From Yersinia massiliensis CCUG 53443 (GTDB lineage: Bacteria > Pseudomonadota > Gammaproteobacteria > Enterobacterales > Enterobacteriaceae): a stretch of DNA of 64,000 nt. Under the pieces are notes generated by a model. It ran no database searches and was not told where the DNA came from. It was given only the letters and a program-made list of their open reading frames with translations. Of the stretch, positions 8,337 to 19,605 are shown in pieces (the first letter of the stretch is position 1; the number at the start of each line of letters is the position of its first letter). The DNA lies in NCBI RefSeq assembly GCF_000312485.1, contig NZ_HE997643.1:796806-860805 (forward strand). Direction: 5' to 3'. A program made the translations under genes and the position numbers.

Positions 8337-9974
8337 TTACCTAGCGATGAGTGCGAACACGCCCCAACCTAGGTATTCCCGCGTGTACATCACGTGACGT
8401 TTCGGTGATACCGTTAACAAAGCTCTGACTTCTTCTGCGAAGTCATCGTCAGGATTAGCTTCCAGCCAGCGGCGCATTGTCAGCCATCTCGCGGCCTCAT
8501 ACCTGTCCCAGCCTTCCTGATCTGCCAGCACCATTTCCACCACATCGTAGCCGAGTTCATCGAAAACACTGACAAGTTCAGGGAGCGTCAGAAAATCGGC
8601 CAGTGCATTGGCCCCACATGCTTTGGCTATCTCTTCCGTTGCGGGTAATTGACGCCAGTAGGGTTCGCCGATAAGCATGATCCCACCCGGCTTAAGGCTC
8701 TTAGCCAGCAGCTCGACAGTTCCGATAAAACCCCCTGCAATCCATGTTGCACCGACGCAGGCGGCCACATCGCATTTTTGTTCTGCAACATATCCAGCGG
8801 CGTCGTTATGAATGAAATGTACCTGATCGCTAACGCCAAGCTCTTCAGCGCGCAGTTTGGCCTGCTCGCTGAACAGTGGGCTCATATCGATACCGACACC
8901 GGTGATGGCGTGATCTCGCGCCCAAGTACAGAGCATCTCGCCCGAGCCGCTGCCGAGATCAAGAATACGGGTATCCGGCTTCATGCGTAGCACACGACCC
9001 AGTGTGGCGTACTTTTCTGCCGTGAAGGGGTTATGGATGCGGTGTTCGCTTTCAGTGATGTTAAAAATACGTGGAATATCCAATGCTGAATTCCTTTGAA
9101 TGTGTTGAGTATTAAGGGGAAGTTCCTCTGCGGTTTTTGCTTTCTCCGCCAGCAGAACAAACAGCTTTCCCTCAAATGTCTCGCTGACCGGCCAGAGGTG
9201 ACGTTCCGGGGAGGGCAGTACGGTAAAACCGACATTACCGAGCAGGCTCGCGTATTCTCCATCGCGCCAAGCCGTCATCTGGTTGCCGAAACGGGTGGTG
9301 TCTCCGTTTGCCTCGATTGCCCAGAACTGCGTTGAGCTGATCTGGGTTTCTTCATCCCAGCCGTGTTCCGTCAGCAGCAGGTGAGGGACACCAAGAAACA
9401 GCCCGTCTGGGCAGCGTTGCCAGCTTGCTTCGGCCATTCCCTGACGCTTAACTTCTTCGAAGGTATGTACTTCAGTGAGCAGCTTGCCGCCCGGTACCAG
9501 CCACTGCGCGCAGAGGCTGATGAGTGAGTGCGCGTCCATTGTGCTGAACACATTCAGTTCCCCAAATGTCATCATGATGAAATCGAACGGCTTACTTGGG
9601 CAATAGGTACGGATATCCTGCTGAATATAGTCGATATTCAAACCCGCATTCTGCGCCTGCTGGCGGGCCCAACTCACCGATGCTGGTGAGAAATCCACGC
9701 CCGTGCAATGAAATCCTCTTTCCGCTAACCGGTGAGTATAAAAACCAGGACCGCAGCCGAGATCGAGGATATGTGCGCCAGCGGGTAACAGGCTGGCGAT
9801 CCACGCCACCTGCTGCTCAATGACGTCCTGCCTACGGCTGGCCCAGTCGTGATCCTGCGACAAATGGTTCTCCAGCATGCGCTGGCTAAAAGCCGGTTCG
9901 TCCCAAGGGATTTTGCTTTCTTCTGCTGACAGTTGTATGTGCCGAGATGTTGAAATAATGGTGCTGATATCCAT
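8337..9974 (-). CDS. Two-domain SAM methyltransferase fusion, C-terminal half YjhP-like
   Basis: About 545 residues with two class I methyltransferase domains. The first (about 25-275) has motif I HILDLGCGPGFYTHRLAE near residue 70. The second (about 302-545) has RILDLGSGSGEMLCTWARDH near 337 and reads like E. coli YjhP almost to the end (GEPYWRQLPATEEIA, EGWDRYEAARWLTMRRWLEA). E. coli YjhP is only the second domain. The gene starts about 10 bp after topAI; the topAI stop TAA lies in the AAGGA ribosome-binding site, implying coupling. ATG 9974 has better spacing than ATG 9977. Substrates are unknown. Confidence 0.85.
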   Translation of the reverse strand: MDISTIISTSRHIQLSAEESKIPWDEPAFSQRMLENHLSQDHDWASRRQDVIEQQVAWIASLLPAGAHILDLGCGPGFYTHRLAERGFHCTGVDFSPASVSWARQQAQNAGLNIDYIQQDIRTYCPSKPFDFIMMTFGELNVFSTMDAHSLISLCAQWLVPGGKLLTEVHTFEEVKRQGMAEASWQRCPDGLFLGVPHLLLTEHGWDEETQISSTQFWAIEANGDTTRFGNQMTAWRDGEYASLLGNVGFTVLPSPERHLWPVSETFEGKLFVLLAEKAKTAEELPLNTQHIQRNSALDIPRIFNITESEHRIHNPFTAEKYATLGRVLRMKPDTRILDLGSGSGEMLCTWARDHAITGVGIDMSPLFSEQAKLRAEELGVSDQVHFIHNDAAGYVAEQKCDVAACVGATWIAGGFIGTVELLAKSLKPGGIMLIGEPYWRQLPATEEIAKACGANALADFLTLPELVSVFDELGYDVVEMVLADQEGWDRYEAARWLTMRRWLEANPDDDFAEEVRALLTVSPKRHVMYTREYLGWGVFALIAR

Positions 9975-9984
9975 CATGCATTCC

Positions 9985-10260
<276 letters not shown>

Positions 10261-10263
10261 TCA

Positions 10264-10317
10264 TCATGTGCAAAACGTGCAAACACACAGCGGTGTCCGC
10301 ATTCGATTTCGGCGCAT
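10264..10317 (-). CDS. Short leader ORF upstream of topAI
   Basis: 17 codons (MRRNRMRTPLCVCTFCT) followed by two tandem TGA stops, 21 nt before topAI. E. coli topAI is reported to be controlled by a leader ORF, toiL, that stalls ribosomes in response to antibiotics and changes translation and Rho termination. This ORF is a positional candidate for the same role; I cannot confirm sequence homology with toiL. A hairpin CGATAA / TTATCG lies upstream in the same leader. Confidence 0.4.
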   Translation of the reverse strand: MRRNRMRTPLCVCTFCT

Positions 10318-10494
10318 TGATAATCAGTCCGTCCTGAAAAGGTCGATAAGCTGATTATCGGATGATTACATTCTCCAGCATCAAAGCCTCGGGTTGAGTT
10401 GAAAGGTATTTACGGAGCGAATGATAACACATACTTTTGATAGGGATATATACGAGGTGGGAAAGTGTGATCGGGTTCGGAAAAACGCTATAAA

Positions 10495-10521
10495 ATGAAA
10501 AATCCACGCAAGCGCGTGGAT
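10495..10521 (-). terminator. Terminator after ychF
   Basis: 8-bp stem ATCCACGC / GCGTGGAT (10502-10509 and 10514-10521). Read on the minus strand it is followed by TTTTCATTTTATAG, a T-rich tail suited to ending the ychF transcript. Confidence 0.7.
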
Positions 10522-10582
10522 CTTATAGTGTTTGCCAGCTTTCATGAGGCTTACTGAAATCTCACGAAACAACAGAAGCGAA

Positions 10583-11674
10583 TCAGACGTTAAATAGGAA
10601 GTTCATCACGTCGCCATCTTTTACGATGTATTCTTTGCCTTCTGAACGCATTTTTCCGGCTTCTTTTGCACCTTGCTCACCTTTGTAGGTAATGAAGTCA
10701 TCAAAAGCGATAGTCTGGGCGCGGATAAAGCCTTTTTCGAAGTCAGTATGAATTTTACCGGCGGCTTGTGGGGCGGTTGCGCCAACTGGAATGGTCCAAG
10801 CTCTGACTTCTTTAACACCGGCAGTGAAATACGTTTGCAGGTTCAGCAATTCATAACCCGCGCGGATAACACGGTTCAGACCCGGTTCTTCAATGCCCAG
10901 CTCGGCCATAAATTCAGCGCGGTCGGCATCTTCCAACTCAGCGATATCAGATTCAACGGCAGCGCAAACAGCAACGACCACAGAACCTTCTGCCGCGGCA
11001 ATAGCGCGGACTTGATCCAAATACGGGTTATTTTCGAAGCCATCTTCATTGACGTTAGCAATGTACATGGTCGGTTTCAGCGTCAGGAAGCTCAGATAAC
11101 GGATCGCAGCTTTATCTTCATCGGTCAGGTTCAGCGAACGCAACATACCTGCGTTTTCTAAATGTGGCAGACATTTTTCCAGTGCTTCCAGTTCAGCTTT
11201 CGCGTCTTTATCGCCGCCTTTGGCTTTCTTCTGCACACGGTGTATGGCGCGTTCACAGGTTTCCAGATCAGAAAGTGCCAGTTCAGTATTGATGGTATCA
11301 ATATCATCAGCCGGATCGACTTTCCCTGCGACGTGGATAATATTGTCGTTTTCAAAACAACGCACGACATGACCAATCGCTTCTGTCTCACGGATATTGG
11401 TCAGGAATTGGTTACCTAGACCTTCGCCTTTAGACGCGCCTTTCACCAAGCCTGCGATATCAACGAATTCCATGGTTGTTGGCAAAATGCGTTGTGGTTT
11501 AACAATCTCTGCCAGTTGGTCCAGACGCGGGTCCGGCATTGGCACCACACCCGTATTGGGCTCAATGGTACAGAACGGGAAGTTAGCTGCTTCGATGCCC
11601 GCTTGTGTCAACGCGTTGAACAGGGTGGATTTACCTACGTTAGGCAGGCCCACAATACCGCATTTGAATCCCAT
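10583..11674 (-). CDS. ychF: Ribosome-associated ATPase YchF (OLA1 family)
   Basis: 363 residues, full length. The P-loop GLPNVGKS is at 9-16 and the [17 protein letters not shown] switch region follows. Instead of the GTPase NKxD motif it has NVNE (207-210), the known reason this family prefers ATP. A coiled-coil insert and a C-terminal TGS domain (about 280-360, ending in MNFLFNV) complete it. YchF binds the 70S ribosome and affects stress responses. It follows pth on the same strand, but here an opposite-strand gene stands between them. Confidence 0.96.
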   Translation of the reverse strand: MGFKCGIVGLPNVGKSTLFNALTQAGIEAANFPFCTIEPNTGVVPMPDPRLDQLAEIVKPQRILPTTMEFVDIAGLVKGASKGEGLGNQFLTNIRETEAIGHVVRCFENDNIIHVAGKVDPADDIDTINTELALSDLETCERAIHRVQKKAKGGDKDAKAELEALEKCLPHLENAGMLRSLNLTDEDKAAIRYLSFLTLKPTMYIANVNEDGFENNPYLDQVRAIAAAEGSVVVAVCAAVESDIAELEDADRAEFMAELGIEEPGLNRVIRAGYELLNLQTYFTAGVKEVRAWTIPVGATAPQAAGKIHTDFEKGFIRAQTIAFDDFITYKGEQGAKEAGKMRSEGKEYIVKDGDVMNFLFNV

Positions 11675-11941
11675 GTTTTATATCACCTTAAATAACTTAA
11701 AAATCAATCCGTTAGGGTTAACAAATTGATGTAATCAAAATTTATGCCGCCATTATACACATATTGATGATTTATCTCGATCATGCAGTTTCTCTACGTC
11801 GGGTAATTTCTTTGTCATGGACGGTAGGTAATTGATTTTGCAAACTCTGTGTGCGAGCTCACGCTTCTGCTATCTGAAGTTTTCCGGTCAATGTCCGATA
11901 ACTAAATATGACATTCTTAATTTTTAGTCTGGATTATCCCA

Positions 11942-12400
11942 ATGGAAATGAGCGTCTATAAATGGCTAATAGTAATTTTGCTGGGTGGGGTAGTCGGTAT
12001 TGTGGGAATGCGTTTTATAACGGCAGATATTGAGCCAACGGGTCCTACCTTCGCGCAATTAGTTGATCAATATGGCATAGAAATAGAAAACCATTCAGGT
12101 AAAAGTGTCAGATATGTGGGCTACAAAAAAAAGACTCTTTATGAGGATTTCGATAGCGTTCAACTGACATTCACGGCCACAACAGACAAATTCGAGCGTA
12201 GCCATGAGTTGTCAGAGAATAAAACTAAAGCCTCGGCATGGGATACGCTTTTTTGTACTGACAAACTGAGCGATATTGCTGATGAATATGACGGTGAGAG
12301 TAACAATTTTCTTGGGCAGGTAAGGGTAATTGTTTCTGGTGTCGTATTGACCAACGAAGGGCAGCAGGGGATTAATGCGCTGTGCAACAAAAATGAATGA
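11942..12400 (+). CDS. Membrane-anchored hypothetical protein inserted between pth and ychF
   Basis: 152 residues with one N-terminal transmembrane or signal-anchor segment (about 7-26) and a hydrophilic C-terminal domain rich in Asp, Glu, Lys and Thr. It has two Cys residues late in the chain (FCTDKL and NALCNKNE) that could form a disulphide in the periplasm. I do not recognise the family. It lies opposite to the pth-ychF direction, a place that holds no gene in E. coli, and ends at a shared convergent terminator. Coding status is supported by the long clean frame and that layout. Confidence 0.6.
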   Translation: MEMSVYKWLIVILLGGVVGIVGMRFITADIEPTGPTFAQLVDQYGIEIENHSGKSVRYVGYKKKTLYEDFDSVQLTFTATTDKFERSHELSENKTKASAWDTLFCTDKLSDIADEYDGESNNFLGQVRVIVSGVVLTNEGQQGINALCNKNE

Positions 12401-12414
12401 GAGTCAGCTATAAG

Positions 12415-12455
12415 GATAACTCCCCAGCAGATGCTATTCGCAGGGGAGTGTTATC
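12415..12455. terminator. Convergent terminator between the hypothetical gene and pth
   Basis: Stem GATAACTCCCC / GGGGAGTGTTATC with a two-base bulge and a 17-base loop. It lies between two convergent genes and may serve both. Confidence 0.6.
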
Positions 12456-12476
12456 TCAGGCGAGTGGGATAAGGTC

Positions 12477-13067
12477 TTATACCGTCGCCTTGAAAGAATG
12501 CAGGCGATTCATCGCTTTGGTAATGCCGTCTTGCATCAATACTTCGGTGCAACGGATAGATTCATCGATGGCATCATCGATCAGGGTTTGTTCGCTGGCA
12601 GGGGGCTTGCCCAGCACAAAACCGACAACTTTACTTTTATCACCCGGATGTCCAATACCAATACGCAGACGGTAGAAATTAGGATTATTGCCGAGTTTAT
12701 TTTGGATGTCTTTCAACCCGTTATGACCGCCGTTGCCGCCGCCTAGCTTCAATTTTGCCACACCGGGAGGGATATCCAGCTCATCATGTGCGACTAAAAT
12801 CTCTTCTGGTAAGATTCGGTAAAATCCTGCCATTGCGACCACAGCTTTACCGCTGAGATTCATAAATGTAGCGGGTACTAGCAAGCGAACATCCTGACCT
12901 GCCAGATTCAATCGTGCGGTATAGCCGAAGAATTTCGCTTCTTCTTTAAGTGATTGGTTGTGGCGTTCGGCCAATAAATCTACGTACCAAGCACCCGCAT
13001 TATGGCGAGTTTGGGCATATTCAGCGCCTGGATTTGCCAGCCCAACGATTAATTTAATACTGCTCAC
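12477..13067 (-). CDS. pth: Peptidyl-tRNA hydrolase
   Basis: 196 residues. Releases tRNA from peptidyl-tRNA that drops off the ribosome. The active-site residues are visible: Asn12 (GLANPG), His22 (TRHNAG) and Asp95 ([10 protein letters not shown]), with the [10 protein letters not shown] and RIGIGHPG motifs. The C-terminus is normal. It is upstream of ychF as in other enterobacteria, but separated by a reverse-strand gene, so it cannot form the simple pth-ychF unit. Confidence 0.97.
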   Translation of the reverse strand: MSSIKLIVGLANPGAEYAQTRHNAGAWYVDLLAERHNQSLKEEAKFFGYTARLNLAGQDVRLLVPATFMNLSGKAVVAMAGFYRILPEEILVAHDELDIPPGVAKLKLGGGNGGHNGLKDIQNKLGNNPNFYRLRIGIGHPGDKSKVVGFVLGKPPASEQTLIDDAIDESIRCTEVLMQDGITKAMNRLHSFKATV

Positions 13068-13498
13068 GTCGTCATTCGCTATTACGAAAGGAATTTAGGT
13101 GCCACAGTTTACCTGTCATGGCCCGTAATGACAAAACCAAGGTTTAGGTTCTGTAAACGAGAACCCATAGGGATAGTTTGTTTTTTGGCGACAAGGATCG
13201 CGAGGGGTTATATTGACTGAATAAGAATATTCAGACGACATATTAAGAACGTAATTTAGTCATAATGGTTAACAAAGTGAATAATCGCTTCAGCTTATAA
13301 TTCAATTACGGTGCTAAATGTCTGGAAAGTGTAAAGATTTGTTGGATTATATTTGTCAGTTGTGATCACACGCGCAATACCATCCTCGCTAGCCTGACTA
13401 TACTAGGTTATTAAGTGGACACAGATAATCACATTAAGCAAGCAGTTTCATCGTTCGGCTGGGTGATTATTTATTGGAAACCGAAGTGGAGGTGGTAT
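13068..13498. other. pth/ychH divergent intergenic region
   Basis: Two divergent promoters must lie here. A palindrome TGTGATCACA sits near 13361. The ychH frame extends open upstream of the chosen start, but the strong TGGAGGTGG ribosome-binding site and homology place the start at 13499. Nothing else is seen. Confidence 0.4.
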
Positions 13499-13771
13499 AT
13501 GAAACGTAAAACTGCTGCAAGACTGGGTAATGCGCTGATGGGGTTAGGTTTGCTGACCATGGTAGTCGGTGTCGGTTACTCAATCCTGACTGAAGTCACG
13601 CAACTCGGTTTACCGCAATTTTTCGCCCATGGAGCGGTAATGAGTATTTTTGTTGGAGCATTGTTGTGGTTAGTGGGTGCTCGTATCGGTGGACGAGAAG
13701 AAGTGGCAGACCGCTATTGGTGGGTCAAACACTTCGATAAACGTTGTACTCGTAATCAGCGTCATTCATAA
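13499..13771 (+). CDS. ychH: Stress-induced inner-membrane protein YchH
   Basis: 90 residues, collinear with E. coli YchH (MKRKTAARLGNALMGLGLLT, FFAHGAVMSIFVGALLWLVGAR, ADRYWWVKHFDKRC). Two transmembrane helices (about 10-31 and 43-65) and a basic, Trp-rich tail. In E. coli it is linked to stress resistance; its molecular role is not established. The start is set by a strong TGGAGGTGG ribosome-binding site. Confidence 0.92.
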   Translation: MKRKTAARLGNALMGLGLLTMVVGVGYSILTEVTQLGLPQFFAHGAVMSIFVGALLWLVGARIGGREEVADRYWWVKHFDKRCTRNQRHS

Positions 13772-13923
13772 CGAGTAGTGACGTTAAGTGATTCACCTAT
13801 AACAGTTATTAGTTTCTAACGGCTATTCATTATGAAGTGAGGAAAGGTAGCCAATAGATGTTGTCGCCAAAATAAAACCTGTCTTCTCAGTTGTTAAATT
13901 GAGCTGATATACAGGAGGGAGAA

Positions 13924-13971
13924 ATGACGGCTCAAAAATCCATTGATTTAGGTAATATTGACCAAGAGTAG
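13924..13971 (+). CDS. Candidate 15-residue small protein
   Basis: ATG 13924 encodes MTAQKSIDLGNIDQE and stops at TAG, directly followed by a strong terminator. An AGGAGGGA sequence, an almost ideal ribosome-binding site, stands 5 bp before the ATG. This compact RBS-ORF-terminator layout suggests a translated small protein or leader peptide on a short transcript after ychH. The peptide is soluble and acidic. Not recognised. Confidence 0.5.
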   Translation: MTAQKSIDLGNIDQE

Positions 13972-14010
13972 AAAACCCGTTGTCGCAACTGCTTCAACGG
14001 GTTTTTCTTT
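13972..14010 (+). terminator. Strong terminator after the 15-residue ORF
   Basis: 11-bp stem AAAACCCGTTG / CAACGGGTTTT with a 12-base loop and a TTTTTCTTT tail. It closes the short-ORF transcript or the longer ychH transcript. Confidence 0.85.
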
Positions 14011-14152
14011 ATCTGCTTCAGTTCACTTATTGCATCATATCAGCAGGCCACAAATATCCTACGCAATGCCCACAGAGTGGTCCATCACGCAAAAACTGAA
14101 TGGCTAACTGCGGCTAAAATTCACCGCAGGAATAGTCATAGCCTGATACTGA

Positions 14153-15142
<990 letters not shown>

Positions 15143-15397
15143 TCAGTAATCAGGGGCGATTAATCATACTGATTGCAATATACATACGGGTATTTAAAGC
15201 CAAAACACAGTTAAACTATAACCGTCATTTTCAAATCGCGGGGGTGATGACTGCTCTCGCCTGCCGCCTTCCTGCATTTTGAACTGTATTCGGTATAAAC
15301 AGCATTATGTACCGGCTTTCAATCAAGTGAGACAGGTATTTTCAGAACCCAAGGTCAGTGGGGCCATTACTTCGACCTTCCGTAACGTTGTAAATCG

Positions 15398-16276
15398 TTA
15401 TCTGTGCTCACTGCTTTCAATCCCTGCGCGGGCACGGTGCAGTGGTGAAACGTTCACACCACGAGCAACAAAACCGTGCAACCACTCAGGGGCAATACTT
15501 AACACCTGCCGGGCGGATGACTCAGTGTCGAATTCAGCAAACACACAAGCACCTGTTCCGGTCAGGCGTGACGGAGCGTATTCTAACAGCCATGAAAGAA
15601 CCTGTTCAACCTCGCGAAAACGTTTTCTTGCGATCGGTTCGCAATCATTTGCGTAAGGAGCGCTTAAAAGCGCCGCCAGCGGGCGAATGGGCGTGTTTCT
15701 TTTTAATTCAGGATCAGAAAAAATAATCGGTGTTGGGATGCTAACGCCTGGATTGGCGACCAAATACCACTTCTCTTCAGGAGTGACCGGCTGCAATTTC
15801 TCCCCAACCCCTTCGGCAAAAGCCGCATGTCCGCGAACGAATACCGGTACATCGGCCCCTAATGTTAACCCAAGGGCGGCTAATTTTTCATCAGACAGGC
15901 CACATTGCCAGAGCGAATTGAGGGCAACTAACACCGTGGCGGCATTGGACGAACCGCCCCCCAATCCCCCCCCCATGGGCAAAATTTTGTTAATACTGAT
16001 ATCGGCACCCCGTGGTGTATTTGCCGCACAGGGTTGTTTTTGTAGCAAGCGTGCGGCACGAATGATCAGATTATCTTCGTTTGCCACACCCGCGATCGGT
16101 GTCAGTAAATGTATCTGGTCATCGTGACGCGGCACAATGGTCAGTTCATCACCGTAATCGAGAAACTGGAACAGCGTCTGCAGTTGATGATATCCATCCG
16201 CGCGCTGCCCTGTGATATACATAAACAAATTCAGTTTTGCCGGTGACGGCCACACATGTTGATTGAGGGTAGCCAT
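15398..16276 (-). CDS. ispE: 4-diphosphocytidyl-2-C-methyl-D-erythritol kinase
   Basis: 292 residues. GHMP-family kinase of the MEP isoprenoid pathway, phosphorylating CDP-methylerythritol. The ATP loop [14 protein letters not shown] is at 100-113, with the catalytic Lys region PSPAKLNLF near 14 and LGADVPVFV carrying the catalytic Asp. It starts 1 bp after lolB ends, so the two are translated from one mRNA. Confidence 0.96.
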   Translation of the reverse strand: MATLNQHVWPSPAKLNLFMYITGQRADGYHQLQTLFQFLDYGDELTIVPRHDDQIHLLTPIAGVANEDNLIIRAARLLQKQPCAANTPRGADISINKILPMGGGLGGGSSNAATVLVALNSLWQCGLSDEKLAALGLTLGADVPVFVRGHAAFAEGVGEKLQPVTPEEKWYLVANPGVSIPTPIIFSDPELKRNTPIRPLAALLSAPYANDCEPIARKRFREVEQVLSWLLEYAPSRLTGTGACVFAEFDTESSARQVLSIAPEWLHGFVARGVNVSPLHRARAGIESSEHR

Positions 16277-16277
16277 G

Positions 16278-16901
16278 TTATTTGACCGTCCAGTTATCCA
16301 TTTTCAGTTTGATTCGTTGTTCACCTTGGCTCAATTCCATTCGGCTAGGTAATGCTGGCGTGACTTGAGTATTGTATTCTTGATAATCCACTTTCCAGGT
16401 GACGCCTGCTTGCGTGTAAGTTAGCTGTTTCAGGCGGTACTTATCATCCAAAGTGAAATCAGTAGTATCTCCAGGTAAGCCCAGAATCCATTGACGTAAG
16501 CTATCTAACGGAATCGCCATGCCGGTCAGTTTCTGAATCATTTCTTGCGGGTTATCACTGACGTAACGTTTACCTTGATTGTCAGTCAACTGAGTGACGC
16601 CCGGTTGGACAAGCAATTCAAGTTCGGTACTGCCCAATGGATTGGTTAGCAGCAGGCGATAGCGCTCTGGCGCGGTTTGTTGCCAGAAGAAACGGGCATA
16701 AACTTTCTGTTTTTCAGAAATATAGGCAAAAGCACCGCGAGTCTGGAATTGGCTTAATTGTTGTAATTGTTGTTCATGCTGACGCCACTGTGGCGACGTA
16801 GGGCTAGTTGCAGGGCCACGTGGCGGCGTGGTGCTACAAGCTGCCAGCAGCAAAGTCGCTAAAGGAAGCAGGCGATAAAAACTGATTTTGCGCTGAGGCA
16901 T
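16278..16901 (-). CDS. lolB: Outer-membrane lipoprotein receptor LolB
   Basis: 207 residues. LolB accepts lipoproteins from periplasmic LolA and inserts them into the outer membrane. The lipobox LLLAAC ends the signal peptide, and the body ([61 protein letters not shown]) matches E. coli LolB. The start at 16901 (MPQRK) is chosen for length and its AGGA site; the frame is open to 16934. It is first in the lolB-ispE unit and divergent from hemA. Confidence 0.95.
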   Translation of the reverse strand: MPQRKISFYRLLPLATLLLAACSTTPPRGPATSPTSPQWRQHEQQLQQLSQFQTRGAFAYISEKQKVYARFFWQQTAPERYRLLLTNPLGSTELELLVQPGVTQLTDNQGKRYVSDNPQEMIQKLTGMAIPLDSLRQWILGLPGDTTDFTLDDKYRLKQLTYTQAGVTWKVDYQEYNTQVTPALPSRMELSQGEQRIKLKMDNWTVK

Positions 16902-17228
16902 GGGTATAAATCCTATCGGTCGCAGGGTTTGCACTGAGGGTACATTTTTATAAAGCAGCTTTATGATAAAGCAAATCCCATGGATGCGTAGTAATAATGG
17001 GCTTTATTGCTGCTCACGCTAACGGGCTGAAGCTGGCGCGTCAAGATTTTGCCCTGTTTTGTCATGAGAGTAAGTAACTTTGTTGTACAGCAGATAAGCA
17101 ATTTCTGATCATAATTTATGATAATACCTAGGATATGACACTGTGACTTTTATTGAACCCGCGCATCAAGTAGAATGCGGTTCAGAAGAGAATCCATACT
17201 AACACCAGTATTACTCGAAGCCGTTCCC
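16902..17228. other. lolB/hemA divergent promoter region
   Basis: 327 bp holding the promoters of two divergent operons. The hemA frame is open from 17175, but homology places its start at 17229. No clear operator was identified. Confidence 0.4.
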
Positions 17229-18491
17229 ATGACTCTGCTTGCATTAGGCATTAACCACAAAACTGCGCCTGTATCGTTACGTGAACGAGTGACTTTTTCA
17301 CCGGAATCGATCGATCAGGCACTTGCTAGCTTGCTCCAACAGCCGTTGGTGCAGGGCGGTGTTGTATTGTCTACGTGTAACCGAACTGAGTTGTATCTCA
17401 GCGTCGAACAGCAAGAGAATCTGCACGAACAACTCATTGCTTGGTTGTGTAACTACCATAAGCTCAGTCAGGAAGAAGTCAGGAAAAGCCTGTACTGGCA
17501 TCATGGCAATGACGCAGTCAGTCATTTGATGCGCGTCGCGAGTGGTCTGGACTCTCTGGTCCTCGGTGAGCCGCAAATTCTAGGGCAGGTGAAAAAAGCG
17601 TTCGCTGAGTCTCAGCGGGGTCAATCACTGTCTGGTGAATTAGAACGGTTGTTCCAGAAATCATTTTCGGTAGCCAAACGAGTCCGCACTGAAACAGAAA
17701 TTGGTGCCAGTGCCGTTTCGGTCGCGTTTGCTGCTTGTACACTGGCGCGGCAGATATTTGAATCACTGTCTGAGCTCAATGTGTTGCTCGTCGGTGCGGG
17801 TGAAACTATTGAGCTGGTGGCACGGCATTTACGTGAGCACCAAGTCAAACATATGATTATCGCTAACCGTACTCGCGAACGAGCGCAATCGCTGGCGACC
17901 GAAGTGGGGGCGGAAGTCATTACTTTGCCAGAAATCGACGCGCGTTTGGCCGATGCTGACATCATCATTAGCTCAACCGCCAGCCCGTTGCCGATTATTG
18001 GTAAAGGGATGGTCGAGCGGGCGCTGAAAAGCCGCCGCAATCAGCCAATGCTGTTTGTGGATATTGCCGTGCCTCGCGATATTGAGCCTGAAGTCGGTAA
18101 ACTGTCCAACGCCTACTTGTACAGTGTTGATGATTTGCAAACGATCATTCAGCACAACATGGCGCAACGTCAGGCTGCCGCTGTTCAGGCCGAGTCGATT
18201 GTCCAACAGGAAAGCATGAATTTTATGACCTGGCTGCGTGCGCAGGGGGCGGTAGAAACGATTCGTGATTACCGTTCTCAGGCCGAACAGATGCGTAGCG
18301 AGATGACCGCGAAAGCATTAGCCGCCATTGAGCAGGGGGCGGATGTCGAGCAGGTGGTGAATGAACTAGCCTATAAGCTCACCAACCGCTTGATTCATGC
18401 ACCCACCAAATCCCTCCAGCAAGCCGCTAGCGATGGCGATATGGAGCGGTTGCAATTATTACGCGACAGCCTTGGGCTGGATCAGCATTAG
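17229..18491 (+). CDS. hemA: Glutamyl-tRNA reductase
   Basis: 420 residues. First committed step of C5 heme synthesis: Glu-tRNA to glutamate-1-semialdehyde with NADPH. The catalytic Cys50 is in [10 protein letters not shown], the NADPH-binding loop is [16 protein letters not shown], and the C-terminal dimerisation segment is complete. ATG 17229 ([20 protein letters not shown]) matches E. coli HemA; an upstream in-frame ATG has no support. It heads the hemA-prfA-prmC-sirB2-sirB1-kdsA operon. Confidence 0.97.
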   Translation: MTLLALGINHKTAPVSLRERVTFSPESIDQALASLLQQPLVQGGVVLSTCNRTELYLSVEQQENLHEQLIAWLCNYHKLSQEEVRKSLYWHHGNDAVSHLMRVASGLDSLVLGEPQILGQVKKAFAESQRGQSLSGELERLFQKSFSVAKRVRTETEIGASAVSVAFAACTLARQIFESLSELNVLLVGAGETIELVARHLREHQVKHMIIANRTRERAQSLATEVGAEVITLPEIDARLADADIIISSTASPLPIIGKGMVERALKSRRNQPMLFVDIAVPRDIEPEVGKLSNAYLYSVDDLQTIIQHNMAQRQAAAVQAESIVQQESMNFMTWLRAQGAVETIRDYRSQAEQMRSEMTAKALAAIEQGADVEQVVNELAYKLTNRLIHAPTKSLQQAASDGDMERLQLLRDSLGLDQH

Positions 18492-18522
18492 TTTCCTCTA
18501 ATTACAGGGTTTAAAACCACGG

Positions 18523-19605
18523 ATGAAGTCTTCTATTGTTGCCAAACTGGAAGCGTTACAAGAGCGCCATGAAGAAGTCCTAGCGCACCTTGGCGATGCC
18601 AGCGTTATTGCCGACCAAGACCGTTTCCGCGCGTTATCTCGTGAATATGCGCAATTAACCGACGTCACTCGCTGTTTTAAAGAGTGGCGTAGCGTGCAAG
18701 ATGATCTCGAAGCGGCAGAAATGATGCTGGAAGATCCTGAAATGCGGGAAATGGCACAGGAAGAGCTGAAAGAAGCCAAAACACGCAGTGAAGAGTTGGA
18801 ACAACAGTTGCAACTGTTGCTGCTGCCAAAAGACCCTGACGATGAGCGTGATTGCTTCTTGGAAATCCGTGCTGGGACCGGTGGTGATGAGGCGGCTATT
18901 TTTGCGGGTGATATGTTCCGTATGTACAGCCGTTATGCTGAATCTCGCCGCTGGAAAGTGGAAATCATGAGTGCCAGCGACGGCGAGCATGGTGGCTATA
19001 AAGAAGTGATCGCTAAAATCTCCGGTGACGGTGTTTTTGGGCAGCTAAAATTCGAGTCCGGTGGTCACCGTGTTCAACGTGTGCCAGAAACCGAATCACA
19101 GGGGCGTATTCATACTTCCGCGTGTACGGTGGCGGTGATGCCTGCGGTGCCTGAAGCCGAAATGCCTGAAATCAACGCTGGTGACTTGCGTATTGATACT
19201 TTCCGCTCCTCTGGTGCGGGTGGTCAGCACGTAAACACCACCGATTCCGCTATCCGTATTACCCACATCCCAACGGGGATTGTGGTGGAATGTCAGGATG
19301 AGCGTTCACAGCATAAGAACAAAGCAAAAGCGATGTCGGTATTGGGTGCGCGTATCCGTGCTGCCGAAATGCAAAAACGCCAGCTGGCAGAAGCCTCTGA
19401 GCGGCGCAACTTGCTCGGTACCGGCGACCGTTCTGATCGCAATCGTACCTATAACTTCCCACAAGGGCGCGTGACTGATCATCGTATCAATCTGACGCTG
19501 TACCGTTTGGATGAAGTGATGGAAGGCAAGTTAGACATGCTGATCCAGCCGATTGTGCAGGAATACCAAGCGGACCAACTCTCTGCATTGTCTGAGCAAG
19601 ATTAA
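18523..19605 (+). CDS. prfA: Peptide chain release factor 1
   Basis: 360 residues. Recognises UAA/UAG stop codons and triggers peptide release. The GGQ motif is at 233-235 ([14 protein letters not shown]), whose Gln is methylated by PrmC. The codon-recognition tripeptide is Pro188-Glu-Thr190 rather than the Pro-Ala-Thr of E. coli, a variant found in many bacteria. It overlaps prmC by one base (TAATG). Confidence 0.97.
   Translation: MKSSIVAKLEALQERHEEVLAHLGDASVIADQDRFRALSREYAQLTDVTRCFKEWRSVQDDLEAAEMMLEDPEMREMAQEELKEAKTRSEELEQQLQLLLLPKDPDDERDCFLEIRAGTGGDEAAIFAGDMFRMYSRYAESRRWKVEIMSASDGEHGGYKEVIAKISGDGVFGQLKFESGGHRVQRVPETESQGRIHTSACTVAVMPAVPEAEMPEINAGDLRIDTFRSSGAGGQHVNTTDSAIRITHIPTGIVVECQDERSQHKNKAKAMSVLGARIRAAEMQKRQLAEASERRNLLGTGDRSDRNRTYNFPQGRVTDHRINLTLYRLDEVMEGKLDMLIQPIVQEYQADQLSALSEQD

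Noticed and set aside
10673-11161. 162-codon frame on the plus strand inside ychF
   Set aside because: It is antisense to a well-conserved gene, so the open frame follows from ychF codon use.
13355-13375. TGTGATCACA near ychH as a CRP site
   Set aside because: The two half-sites have no 6-bp spacer, so the CRP consensus is not met.
19084-19093. RF1 codon-recognition motif Pro-Glu-Thr instead of Pro-Ala-Thr
   Set aside because: Glu at this place is common in bacterial RF1 sequences; not evidence for altered stop-codon use.
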